DNA of 11,182 nucleotides from Methanosarcinales archaeon (GTDB taxonomy: Archaea; Halobacteriota; Syntropharchaeia; Alkanophagales; Methanospirareceae): positions 1 through 11,182 of the forward strand of contig JAODGV010000110.1 in NCBI GenBank assembly GCA_025464425.1. Direction: 5' to 3'. A program made the translations under genes and the position numbers. The notes beneath the pieces were generated by a model. That model worked only from the letters and a program-made list of their open reading frames with translations. It did not search any database and was not told where the DNA came from. Shown here in pieces: positions 1 to 6,843 of the stretch (position 1 is its first letter; each line of letters begins with the position of its first letter).

Positions 1-344
1 AGCTTCACCTTTCTCATACACGCTACATACCTTATTTCCACCGGCAACCAGTCGTAAGCGTTTCCTGTATTAGAAACTGCACCACCAACAAATAGTGTAC
101 CTCCCGCTTTCACAAAATCTCTTATATGTTCGCTTATCGCCCTCAGTTCCGGTAATATACCGGTATACCTCGCATTACCGAACCCGGCAGGTACTATAAC
201 CAGCGGATACATCTCGAGTTCAGGATGACATATATGCGCACTCAGAACCACAGGCGAAATCACATCGCAATCAAAGCCCACACCATTGAGGTATTGCCGA
301 TAGTTTCCCGGATCACGATCCCATAAAAGCGCTATCTCAATCAA
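1..344 (-). CDS. Partial protein with glutamine-amidotransferase-like N-terminal fold
   Basis: Function is not recognised. The first ~114 residues, read from TTG at 344-342 to the window edge with no stop, begin LIEIALLWDRDPGNY. A hydrophobic strand LVIVPAGFGN follows, then a helix and DFVKAGGTLFVGG. This strand-helix-'GG.L...GG' order is typical of class I glutamine amidotransferase/ThuA/DJ-1-like alpha-beta folds. No nucleophile-elbow Cys is visible in this part. The TTG start overlaps the end of mcrC by 8 nt, and a GAGG motif stands about 9 nt upstream; no in-frame ATG fits the N-terminus better. Overlap with mcrC implies translational coupling and a role connected with MCR maturation, but that is inference. 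It does not resemble the methanogenesis marker 7 N-terminus as I remember it. The 3' end lies outside the window. Confidence 0.65.
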   Translation of the reverse strand, partial: MIEIALLWDRDPGNYRQYLNGVGFDCDVISPVVLSAHICHPELEMYPLVIVPAGFGNARYTGILPELRAISEHIRDFVKAGGTLFVGGAVSNTGNAYDWLPVEIRYVACMRKVK

Positions 345-951
345 ACTTATGCCCCTCGATCTCACGCAGGCATTTCCTCACCTTGCTCGTTATCTCGTTC
401 AGCTTCTCCTGCGGTACACTCTCATGCCTTACTATTCCTGTTACTATCTCTATGACCCTGCCGGGCGTCTTACCATCATTGTAGCGCGTACTTATACCTA
501 TATCTTCGAAATCTGCGTAATCCACCGGGCACTGACACAGCACTATTGCCGGTATCTTTATCCTCGCCAGTACGAATCGCACCTTATATATGAAGTGCTG
601 TTTGACATTGCCCTGATTAAGAAGAGCGAGCTTGTGTCGCCCTATTATCTCTATCTCCTTCGGCTCCAGCCCGAATGCGGCACCATGACCGCCCGCGGAA
701 GGTGCATCCCGGGGTGTGCCATCGCCTGCATTCAATATCAGCTCGCCCACATTTATGCCCCTATCCCGCAACTCGGTGGTTATCTCGCATACCGGCTTTG
801 GAATATGCCTGTAACCGGGTGACATCGCGATGTTTATGACATCGTTCGCTCTCGCCTTCGCGAAAGTACCACGCTGCGCTAAGCCGCCACCCAGCCCGAG
901 CGCCTGACCCATGCGGCATGCCACTATCTGCGTCTCTCTTCCTACTGGCAT
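337..951 (-). CDS. mcrC: Methyl-coenzyme M reductase operon protein C (MCR activation component)
   Basis: This 204-aa protein has the normal length and hallmark segments of McrC. They are the N-terminal GRETQIVACRMG (res 4-15), GLGGGLAQRGT (19-29), IAMSPGYRHIPKPVCEIT (41-58), LNAGDGTPRDAP (73-84), GRHKLALLNQGNV (104-116) and CQCPVDYADF (139-148). In methanogens McrC is part of component A3a, the large complex that, with ATP and a reductant, reduces the Ni of coenzyme F430 in MCR to the active Ni(I) state. It acts in the cytoplasm. Here it is not next to mcrBGA but 4 nt downstream of an atwA gene (component A2), so two partners of the same activation reaction share one transcript. The ATG is preceded only by a weak GGT within the end of atwA, which suggests translational coupling. 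The stop is TGA, overlapped by the next gene. Confidence 0.93.
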   Translation of the reverse strand: MPVGRETQIVACRMGQALGLGGGLAQRGTFAKARANDVINIAMSPGYRHIPKPVCEITTELRDRGINVGELILNAGDGTPRDAPSAGGHGAAFGLEPKEIEIIGRHKLALLNQGNVKQHFIYKVRFVLARIKIPAIVLCQCPVDYADFEDIGISTRYNDGKTPGRVIEIVTGIVRHESVPQEKLNEITSKVRKCLREIEGHKFD

Positions 952-955
952 TGGT

Positions 956-2548
956 TTACCGCAGGTCCTCGATCTTCACTATCTTGCCATTCTGCATGTG
1001 CCCGATTCGGTCACACACCATGTACACAAAATCGCGATCGTGAGAGACGATCAGGAAGGTCATGCCCAGATTCTCTCGTGCTGCTCTTATCGAATCGGCA
1101 ACGTATTTCTTCGTTATTGGATCCATCGTACCTGTGGGCTCATCCAGTATCGCAATTGCCGGTTCTTTCATCATTATCTGCGCGATTGCTATCCTCTGCT
1201 TCTCACCTGCGCTGAGTTGTGTGTGGTCTTTCTCCAGCACCTCTTCCGCCTCAGCCTCCGTGAATCCCACACTCTCAAGCATGAACTTCGCTTTCATTCG
1301 TGCCAGTTCCGCCGGTATTTTGATACCTATACAACTCGTGAGGTTCTCCAGTGTCGTCTTCTCCGGATACATCGTGTATTCCTGATGCAGCATGGCAACA
1401 CGTGTAGCAGCCTGTTCACCCACCCCGGGCGTGGTTGCACCCCAGGCAATCCATACACCCGTCTCTGCTACTCGTCCCACTTCTATCCATCTCTCGCCCG
1501 CTCTTATCTTGACAGACCCGCCTGTCAGTGGGTCTATCTGCGCTATTATACGTGCAAGACTCGTCTTTCCCGCTCCACTTTTACCCAGAAGCCCGAAGAT
1601 CTCGTTCTCGTAGATCGTTAGCGTGACGTCATCCACCGCTTTTACCATACCTCGCCAGACCGAGTAGTAATATTTCTTACAATTCTCGACCTTTATCTTC
1701 GGCTCACCTATCTTCACGTATTCCTCTCGCTCTATCCCGCTCACCTGCTTCTCGAATTCCTCCACCACCTGTTTCGAATCACCGTATTTGATCACTTCAC
1801 CGTGGTCAAGCCACAGGGTCTTCATGGTTAGCTCCTCTATCACATAGGGCCAGTGAGAGGTGACCACAAGGGTCATACCCTCGTGTGTGCTCTCTTTAAG
1901 CGCTTTGTGTACCAGTTTTGCCGTCTCATAATCGAGCGTACCGGTGGGCTCATCAGCCAGTAGCAGCATGGGGTCCAGTGCAAGCTGTCTTGCAAGTACC
2001 ACCCGCTGCTTCTCACCACCACTGAGGTTAGCAGCCGGGAAAGTCACGCGATGGAGCATCTTCACAGCTTTTAAAAGCTCGTATGCACGCCTGAACCGTT
2101 TCGCGGGTGGATAACCACGGCTCTCCAGCGCCTGTAACACGTTATACATCACCGTATCATCACTGTACAGCCCGAAAGTACGCTGAAGCATGATAGCAAC
2201 ACTCTTCTTCACCTTCTTACGACCTTCCTTATCCTTCCAGTAATTCACTTCCTGCTGCTCCAGTGCCGTACCGCATTTAGTGCATGGCGTACCTGCTCTG
2301 CTCGGCAGCGTCACCCAGCCACAAGAAGGGCAGATGGCTACCCTGAATATTATCTCACCAGAGGTGGGGGCATACTCCTCACTGCCTCGTAACATATGAA
2401 GCAATACTGACTTGCCGGCACCACTCCTGCCAAGCAGCCCAAGCGGCTCACCCTCTCTTATCTCCACATTCACATCCTTCAAGACCTCTTTGCCGTCAAA
2501 TGTCTTACAGACATTGCGTACAATTACAAACGGCTCTTTATCACCCAT
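956..2548 (-). CDS. atwA: MCR activation component A2-type twin ABC ATPase (paralogue 1)
   Basis: The 530-aa cytoplasmic protein has two ABC nucleotide-binding domains and no membrane segments, as in AtwA (component A2), the ATP-binding partner needed to activate MCR. Domain 1 has Walker A GRSGAGKS (40-47), a Cys-rich insert with CPSC (73-76) and CTKC (89-92) that probably binds Zn, Q-loop LQR, signature LSGGEKQR (175-182), Walker B LLLADEP (195-201) and the H-loop at TSH 230-232. Domain 2 has GKSGAGKT (322-329), LSAGEKQR (445-452), AILDEPTGTMD (466-476) and an SH at 502-503. Every catalytic motif is intact in both halves. A strong ribosome binding site, AGGGGGTG, lies 4 nt before the ATG. 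The gene sits 31 nt after its paralogue and 4 nt before mcrC. The two copies look about 60% identical by eye. Which copy is the true A2 cannot be told from sequence alone. Confidence 0.92.
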   Translation of the reverse strand: MGDKEPFVIVRNVCKTFDGKEVLKDVNVEIREGEPLGLLGRSGAGKSVLLHMLRGSEEYAPTSGEIIFRVAICPSCGWVTLPSRAGTPCTKCGTALEQQEVNYWKDKEGRKKVKKSVAIMLQRTFGLYSDDTVMYNVLQALESRGYPPAKRFRRAYELLKAVKMLHRVTFPAANLSGGEKQRVVLARQLALDPMLLLADEPTGTLDYETAKLVHKALKESTHEGMTLVVTSHWPYVIEELTMKTLWLDHGEVIKYGDSKQVVEEFEKQVSGIEREEYVKIGEPKIKVENCKKYYYSVWRGMVKAVDDVTLTIYENEIFGLLGKSGAGKTSLARIIAQIDPLTGGSVKIRAGERWIEVGRVAETGVWIAWGATTPGVGEQAATRVAMLHQEYTMYPEKTTLENLTSCIGIKIPAELARMKAKFMLESVGFTEAEAEEVLEKDHTQLSAGEKQRIAIAQIMMKEPAIAILDEPTGTMDPITKKYVADSIRAARENLGMTFLIVSHDRDFVYMVCDRIGHMQNGKIVKIEDLR

Positions 2549-2552
2549 TTTT

Positions 2553-2560
2553 CACCCCCT
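2553..2560 (-). promoter_or_regulatory. Ribosome binding site of atwA paralogue 1
   Basis: AGGGGGTG on the minus strand, 4 nt before the ATG at 2548, lies in the 31-nt gap between the two atwA genes. It confirms that start and suggests independent, strong initiation on a shared message. Confidence 0.7.
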
Positions 2561-2579
2561 CAACATTTTACTGTACATT

Positions 2580-4181
2580 TTATATACCTCTTAAGTCCTC
2601 TATCTTCGTTATCTTGCCACCTTTCATGTATGCTATCCGGTCGCATACCTTCCTGGCAAAGTCCAGATCATGTGTTACTATGACGAACGTGATACCAAGA
2701 TTCTCCCGCGCTTTCAATATCGTCTCGGCAACGTATTTCTTCGTTACCGGGTCCATGGTGCCCGTAGGTTCATCAAGCACCGCTATCTCAGGCTCTTTCA
2801 TCAATACCTGCGCTATCAGTATCCTCTGACGCTCACCCACACTCAGCTCAAGATGTGTCTTTGGCAGTATCTCCTCTATCTCAGCATCTGAGAAACCCAC
2901 TCCCTTCAGCATGAATTCCACCTTCATCCGTGCGAGATCCTCCGGCAGGTTAATGCCTATTCCAGTCGTGAGATTCTCCCAGACCGTGAGACCCGGAATT
3001 AGCGAGTATTCCTGATGCAGAACGCCCACGAAATGCGACTTCCATTCCGTTGTGCCCCCCATAATCACACCACCGGGACCTACAAATGTATCAAGATCCG
3101 CCTTCGACGCTTCTATCCACCTGTCTCCGCTACGTACCCATGCGCCGCCGCCCGTACCAGGGTCAAGATGACTCACTATTCGCATTAAACTCGTCTTTCC
3201 CGCTCCGCTATGCCCCACTATACCGAATATCTCATTCTCGTAGACCACAAACGAGACGTCGTCCACCGCCTTCACCACGCCCCTTGAGGCGGAATAGTAG
3301 TACTTCTTCAAGCCCTCGACCCTTATCTTCGGCTCGCCAAACTTCTTGAACTCCTCACGCTCTATGTCACCCACCTCTCGCTCAAAATCCGCAACCACCT
3401 TCGGCGTATCTCCATATTCGACGATTTCACCGTTATCGAGCCATACTGTTTTCTCAGTCAGATCCCTGATGACATAAGGCCAGTGAGAGGTGACAAGCAG
3501 CGTGGTCCCTCCCTTTGTACTGTTCACCAGTGCGCGATGCACGACCCCCGCGGTTTCATGGTCAAGTGTACCGGTAGGCTCGTCAGCAAGAAGAAGGATA
3601 GGTTCCAGGGCTAACTGACGTGCAAGTACCATCCTCTGTTTCTCACCGCCACTGAGATCCCTTGTATCCGGGAAATTGACACGGTGCAACATCTTAACAG
3701 CGTCCAGCAGCTCGTATACTCGCTTCATACGCCTGCTCTTTGGATAGCCCGCCCTGTCCAGCGCCTCCAGTACGTTCCATACCACCGACTCATCACTGTA
3801 CAGTGCGAAACTCCGCTGTAACATTATCGCTATTGCGCCCTTCAGTAACTTCCTCATCGGCTTGTCCTTCCAGAAGTTCACTTCCCTGTATTCATACTCC
3901 GTACCGCACTTCTTGCATGGTGTTCCTACTTTGGAGGGACCTTCTATCCATGAACACGAAGGACACATCGCTATCTTGTAAATAATTTCACCGCTATCGG
4001 GGGCATATTCGTCTGTACCCCTGAGCATACGCAGTAATACAGATTTTCCGGAGCCGCTTTTACCAAGAAACCCGAGAGGCTCCAGCTCTCTTATCTCCAG
4101 ACTCACATCCCTCAATGCCTGCTTGCCATTGAACTCCTTGCTCACATTCCGGACCTCAATGAATATTCCATCATTCCCCAT
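2580..4181 (-). CDS. atwA: MCR activation component A2-type twin ABC ATPase (paralogue 2)
   Basis: This 533-aa soluble twin ABC ATPase is the first gene of the MCR-activation unit. Domain 1 has Walker A GKSGSGKS (40-47), the AtwA-specific CPSC (73-76) and CKKC (89-92) pair inserted between Walker A and signature, LSGGEKQR (176-183) and LLLADEPTGTLD. Domain 2 has GHSGAGKT (323-330), LSVGERQR (446-453), AVLDEPTGTMD and a TH H-loop (503-504). All ATPase motifs are present. It aligns end to end with the downstream copy. The clearest difference is the loop at about 355-385, which here is Gly-rich (FVGPGGVIMGGTTEW). Component A2 is known to be required with ATP for reductive activation of MCR. An ideal SD (AGGAGG, 8 nt before the ATG) and a TATA-like box upstream fix the start. 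A nearby duplication could supply a homo- or heterodimer, or a copy for a second MCR-type enzyme; this is inference. Confidence 0.9.
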   Translation of the reverse strand: MGNDGIFIEVRNVSKEFNGKQALRDVSLEIRELEPLGFLGKSGSGKSVLLRMLRGTDEYAPDSGEIIYKIAMCPSCSWIEGPSKVGTPCKKCGTEYEYREVNFWKDKPMRKLLKGAIAIMLQRSFALYSDESVVWNVLEALDRAGYPKSRRMKRVYELLDAVKMLHRVNFPDTRDLSGGEKQRMVLARQLALEPILLLADEPTGTLDHETAGVVHRALVNSTKGGTTLLVTSHWPYVIRDLTEKTVWLDNGEIVEYGDTPKVVADFEREVGDIEREEFKKFGEPKIRVEGLKKYYYSASRGVVKAVDDVSFVVYENEIFGIVGHSGAGKTSLMRIVSHLDPGTGGGAWVRSGDRWIEASKADLDTFVGPGGVIMGGTTEWKSHFVGVLHQEYSLIPGLTVWENLTTGIGINLPEDLARMKVEFMLKGVGFSDAEIEEILPKTHLELSVGERQRILIAQVLMKEPEIAVLDEPTGTMDPVTKKYVAETILKARENLGITFVIVTHDLDFARKVCDRIAYMKGGKITKIEDLRGI

Positions 4182-4190
4182 CTCGCCCTA

Positions 4191-4196
4191 CCTCCT
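4191..4196 (-). promoter_or_regulatory. Ribosome binding site of atwA paralogue 2
   Basis: AGGAGG on the minus strand, 8 nt from the ATG at 4181, nearly perfectly complements the 16S rRNA 3' end. It decides the start of the first gene of the MCR-activation operon. Confidence 0.75.
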
Positions 4197-4220
4197 GATT
4201 TCTAAACTTAAATCGCCCAT

Positions 4221-4230
4221 ATTATATATA
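4221..4230 (-). promoter_or_regulatory. TATA box of the atwA-atwA-mcrC operon
   Basis: The minus strand reads TATATATAAT about 40-50 nt upstream of the atwA ATG. Archaeal transcription starts about 25 nt after the TATA box, so the leader would be short but include the AGGAGG site. Promoter function is predicted from sequence and position only. Confidence 0.55.
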
Positions 4231-4250
4231 CTCGCATCTTTTGTATCCCT

Positions 4251-4268
4251 ATCTAAACAATTTTAGAT
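4251..4268. repeat. 7-bp inverted repeat between the two minus-strand operons
   Basis: ATCTAAA and TTTAGAT form a perfect 7-bp inverted repeat around a 4-nt centre (CAAT). It lies about 20-45 nt upstream of the TATA box of the MCR-activation operon and just past the T-tract that follows the U32 operon. It could be an operator for a dimeric regulator or an RNA stem supporting termination. The AT-rich composition makes chance occurrence plausible. Confidence 0.35.
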
Positions 4269-4283
4269 TTGTTTTACCTTTAT

Positions 4284-4290
4284 AAAAAAA
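4284..4290 (-). terminator. Oligo-T terminator after the U32 operon
   Basis: On the minus strand a run of seven T residues occurs 13 nt after the TGA of the 122-aa gene. Oligo-T tracts on the non-template strand are sufficient for archaeal termination, and the location just before the next operon's promoter fits. Confidence 0.5.
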
Positions 4291-4303
4291 CTTTCTATAT
4301 TTT

Positions 4304-4672
4304 TCACCGCCACTTCTTCAATATCATTATATCAGGTCTTGGAGCCGCTTTAGAACCCGCAAATTCGCGCCTGCAACGGCTGCACAGCTCACGCACGGTG
4401 AGCGTCACGACCTCATCCGAGCCCGGCAATTTACGTGCATATATGAATTCGGGCTTCACACCAAGCGAATTGCTTATCTCCTCCAGAATCACATTTATAC
4501 TGTCCCTGAATACCTCCACATCATCACTCTTCAAGCCCCTCATATCCGCAGCAAAGCCCACACAGCCACAGACCATCCCGAACAACTTCGCCTCAGGCAC
4601 GAAGATATTGCCCAGGTTCTTTCTCAGTTCTTCTTCCAGTTTCTTCCTGCCCGCGCTTATCTCTTCTTTCAT
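4304..4672 (-). CDS. Uncharacterised 122-aa Cys-containing protein, last gene of the U32 operon
   Basis: I do not recognise this family. The protein has an N-terminal charged helix (MKEEISAGRKKLEEELRKNL), a hydrophobic segment with a CGC motif (FGMVCGCVGFAADM, Cys35 and Cys37) and a second Cys pair CSRC (97-100) in a basic C-terminal third. Four cysteines as C-x-C and C-x2-C could bind Zn or an Fe-S cluster; this is inference. There is no signal peptide or convincing membrane helix. The ATG directly follows the TAG of the second U32 gene with no intervening base, and in the same frame. Tight coupling suggests it works with the two U32 proteins, for example as a small partner or cluster carrier. 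The message ends soon after in a T-tract. It is likely a real gene because it fills the operon without a gap. Confidence 0.72.
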   Translation of the reverse strand: MKEEISAGRKKLEEELRKNLGNIFVPEAKLFGMVCGCVGFAADMRGLKSDDVEVFRDSINVILEEISNSLGVKPEFIYARKLPGSDEVVTLTVRELCSRCRREFAGSKAAPRPDIMILKKWR

Positions 4673-5674
4673 CTATTTCATTACCCTTAATGCCCTGATT
4701 GTTATATCATCACAGTACCGGCATTCATCACATATCTTCTTGCAGCTACGCCATTGCTTTATACAGCCATCCAGTGCTTTGTTATCCACATAGAATATGT
4801 CACGTAACTCAGACGGGCAATCTAATAGCTCAAGAAGGTTACCATCGTATGAACGCCGTGAGTATGCTTCCATACATGATAGTATCCAGCCAACCGCATT
4901 TGCGCGACCCGAAATCTTGAAATCGTCTATGCCGATACGCTCATATTCCACCATATCCTCTGGTCTTATCCATGGCGACCTGATGATCTGAGCGGGGTCA
5001 CGAACACGTATGGATATGCATTTGTCGAAGTAATAGTCGCCGAACGTGTTAAGGGGTCGTGTAGTTGAGATCGTGGTTATATGCGAGAAGAGATTGAAAT
5101 GCGCGTACCGGAACGGGCATTTGTAGAGGCAACCCTCGTTCACTATCACCCTGATTTTGCAGCTAACAGCGCTCATTATCGCATTCAGGGTGGAGAAATC
5201 ACGGTTTATATTCGTGTCCACAGTAATACAATCAGCGCCGAGCGCTTCGTAGAACGCGGCTCGCTGCGGTGAATCCACATGGGATACGCAGGATATGACG
5301 GTCTCCATAGAATAGTCCTTCAGAAGCTCAACGAGGTATGGCTCTGCCACGGTGACACCATCCACGCCCATTTTATCGAGCTCGTTGAAGTACCACTCGA
5401 ATAACCTGTAACCCTCAAATGTGAGATGATAGCCACCGAGGCATGATGGATTCATCACTATATTCATCTTTATGCCGTGCTGATGTGCGTATTCGGTCTG
5501 CTCACGGATATCGTCAATAAGAGCAGCGTGCAATGTCGCACGCCCGCTGCCCATCACCTGTGGCGAGCCCGCCATGTAGACCTCGTCCACGTCCGTCAGA
5601 TGATTCGCATCTTTATACTCTATTATATCCTTCAAAGCCGAGAAATGCCCGGGATGCGGTATTATCAGCCTCAT
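4673..5674 (-). CDS. U32-family ('peptidase U32') Fe-S protein, paralogue B
   Basis: The 333-aa protein opens with a TIM-barrel-type strand (MRLIIPHPGH) and carries the U32-like core VNEGCLYKCPFRYAHFN (178-194; Cys182, Cys186), with DKC (Cys219) downstream. U32 proteins such as UbiU/UbiV, TrhP and RlhA bind a [4Fe-4S] cluster through Cys residues in this region, and most act in O2-independent hydroxylation or RNA modification rather than proteolysis. A C-terminal cluster, Cys311-x3-Cys315-x2-Cys318-x2-Cys321, is an extra feature that could hold a second metal site. It is colinear with and roughly two-thirds identical to the upstream copy, with the same length. Its ATG overlaps that gene's stop as ATGA, and it ends with TAG immediately before the 122-aa gene. 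The substrate is unknown; calling it a peptidase would be unsafe. Confidence 0.82.
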   Translation of the reverse strand: MRLIIPHPGHFSALKDIIEYKDANHLTDVDEVYMAGSPQVMGSGRATLHAALIDDIREQTEYAHQHGIKMNIVMNPSCLGGYHLTFEGYRLFEWYFNELDKMGVDGVTVAEPYLVELLKDYSMETVISCVSHVDSPQRAAFYEALGADCITVDTNINRDFSTLNAIMSAVSCKIRVIVNEGCLYKCPFRYAHFNLFSHITTISTTRPLNTFGDYYFDKCISIRVRDPAQIIRSPWIRPEDMVEYERIGIDDFKISGRANAVGWILSCMEAYSRRSYDGNLLELLDCPSELRDIFYVDNKALDGCIKQWRSCKKICDECRYCDDITIRALRVMK

Positions 5675-6672
5675 TTGATTACGGTCAGCACCTCCCTCGT
5701 AAGCTCATCGCAATAACCACACTCGTGGCAATGCTTGCTACAGCTCTTCCACCGGGCTATACAGCCATCAAGCTGCCTGTTGTCTATATAGAAGATATAC
5801 CGCAGCATCTGCGGGCAGTCCAGCAGTTCGAGCAGGTTACCATCATACGAGCGCCGGGAATACACACGCATACAATTTATTATCCAGTTAACCGCTTTCG
5901 TCCTGCCCGATAATTTGAAGCTGTTTATACCGATCGCTTCGTATTCCTTCACATCCTCCGGTCTTATCCACGCAGACCTGATCAACTGCGCGGGCTCACG
6001 CAGGCGGATATTGACGCACTTATCGAAGTAGAAATCGGGTGCGAACAGTGGCGATTTCGGCTGGTCCAAGCTACTCAGGTGCGATGCGAGATTGTAATGC
6101 GAATATCGGAACGGGCATCTGTAAAGGCAGCCTTCGTTCACTATCACCTTTATCTCACAGCTCACGCCCTTCACCATCGCCTCCAGTAGCTCAAAATGGC
6201 GATTTATGTTCGTGTCCACGGTTATCATATCTGCACCGAGCTGCTCAAAGAACCGTGCACGCTGCGGCGAATCCACATACGCAAGACATGATATGATTGT
6301 CTTCATCGGGTAATCACGGAGTAGCTCCACGAGATACGGCTCCGCTACTATTACACCATCCACACCTGCATCGTTCAATTCATTGAAATACCATTTGAAG
6401 GTCTTGTAACCCTCAAATGTGAGATGATGACCACCACTGCATGGCGAATTCAGTGCGATATTCATCTTTATGTGGTGTTGATGTGCATATTCGGTCTGTT
6501 CACGGATTTCAGCCAGAAGCGGCGCGTGGAGCACGCCCCTGCCACTGCCCATCACCTCAGGCGAACCGCCCATATAAACACCTTCTACTTCTTTCAACCC
6601 GTATGCTTCCTTAGCTTCTATTATATCCTTTAATGCGGGGAAATGACCCGGATGCGGAACCATCAATCGCAT
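5671..6672 (-). CDS. U32-family ('peptidase U32') Fe-S protein, paralogue A
   Basis: This is the first gene of a three-gene minus-strand unit. The 333 residues contain VNEGCLYRCPFRYSHYN (178-194; Cys182, Cys186), DKC at Cys219, and a distal CSKHCHECGYC (311-321) conserved in spacing with the adjacent copy. The first set resembles the cluster-binding zone of U32 proteins; the C-terminal set looks like an additional Fe-S or Zn site. Strongly conserved blocks between the copies include MGSGR, IREQTEYAHQH, LTFEGY, VAEPYLVELL, DSPQRA, ITVDTNINR, WIRPED and YSRRSYDGNLLELLDCP, so both are under constraint. No SD precedes the ATG, while a TATA box lies 26-34 nt upstream, which indicates a leaderless mRNA. 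The duplicate next door may form a heterodimer with it, as UbiU-UbiV do; this is an analogy, not shown here. Confidence 0.83.
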   Translation of the reverse strand: MRLMVPHPGHFPALKDIIEAKEAYGLKEVEGVYMGGSPEVMGSGRGVLHAPLLAEIREQTEYAHQHHIKMNIALNSPCSGGHHLTFEGYKTFKWYFNELNDAGVDGVIVAEPYLVELLRDYPMKTIISCLAYVDSPQRARFFEQLGADMITVDTNINRHFELLEAMVKGVSCEIKVIVNEGCLYRCPFRYSHYNLASHLSSLDQPKSPLFAPDFYFDKCVNIRLREPAQLIRSAWIRPEDVKEYEAIGINSFKLSGRTKAVNWIINCMRVYSRRSYDGNLLELLDCPQMLRYIFYIDNRQLDGCIARWKSCSKHCHECGYCDELTREVLTVIK

Positions 6673-6697
6673 TTGTATAAAGAAATATTGTCTATAT

Positions 6698-6706
6698 CTT
6701 TATAAA
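6698..6706 (-). promoter_or_regulatory. TATA box for the U32 operon (leaderless type)
   Basis: TTTATAAAG on the minus strand ends 26 nt before the ATG at 6672. At the usual archaeal spacing transcription would start at or next to the A of ATG, and no SD is present, so the first U32 mRNA is probably leaderless. Confidence 0.55.
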
Positions 6707-6793
6707 TTGCTATCAGGTTCAATGCTATGCGTAAATACAGGTGACCGGTTTGCCATGAGCATATTATATGGAATAGCAGGAAACACAGGACAG

Positions 6794-6804
6794 AAAATTT
6801 TTAA
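6794..6804 (+). promoter_or_regulatory. Candidate TATA box for the dCMP deaminase unit
   Basis: AAAATTTTTAA lies about 40 nt before the ATG at 6844. This would give a leader of roughly 15-20 nt that still contains the GAGG purine tract near the start codon. An alternative AT-rich box is ATATTATAT at 6761. Confidence 0.35.
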
Positions 6805-6843
6805 TGCTGGAATTGTTGAAAGAGGAATGTACTGAGCGAGGAG

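Larger units (their letters stand above)
6673..6843. other. Divergent intergenic control region
   Basis: This 171-nt AT-rich gap separates the minus-strand U32 operon from the plus-strand dCMP deaminase/CdhA-like pair. It holds a TATA-like box for each direction. No RNA gene or clear palindromic operator was seen. A 26-codon ORF (6755-6835) lies across the plus-strand promoter and is not credited as a gene. Confidence 0.5.

Noticed and set aside
911..1621. Plus-strand open frame antisense to mcrC and atwA
   Set aside because: It lies opposite a gene with clear ABC ATPase motifs, and its Cys/Tyr/Arg-rich translation looks like a shadow frame. Several other long antisense frames (349-822, 2500-2829, 8728-9363, 9141-9812, 7873-8463) were rejected for the same reason.
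4673..4675. General pyrrolysine decoding of TAG
   Set aside because: TAG ends U32-B exactly where its paralogue ends with TGA, and TAG also closes the kinase-like ORF at a natural convergent boundary. This argues that TAG normally acts as a stop here.
4673..6672. Active collagenase-type peptidases
   Set aside because: The 'peptidase U32' label is historical. The visible features are metal-binding cysteines, and no protease active site can be shown.
6755..6835. 26-codon ORF (MSILYGIAGNTGQK...) before the dCMP deaminase
   Set aside because: It is very short, has no SD and runs across the likely promoter of the downstream gene. It would need conservation evidence.
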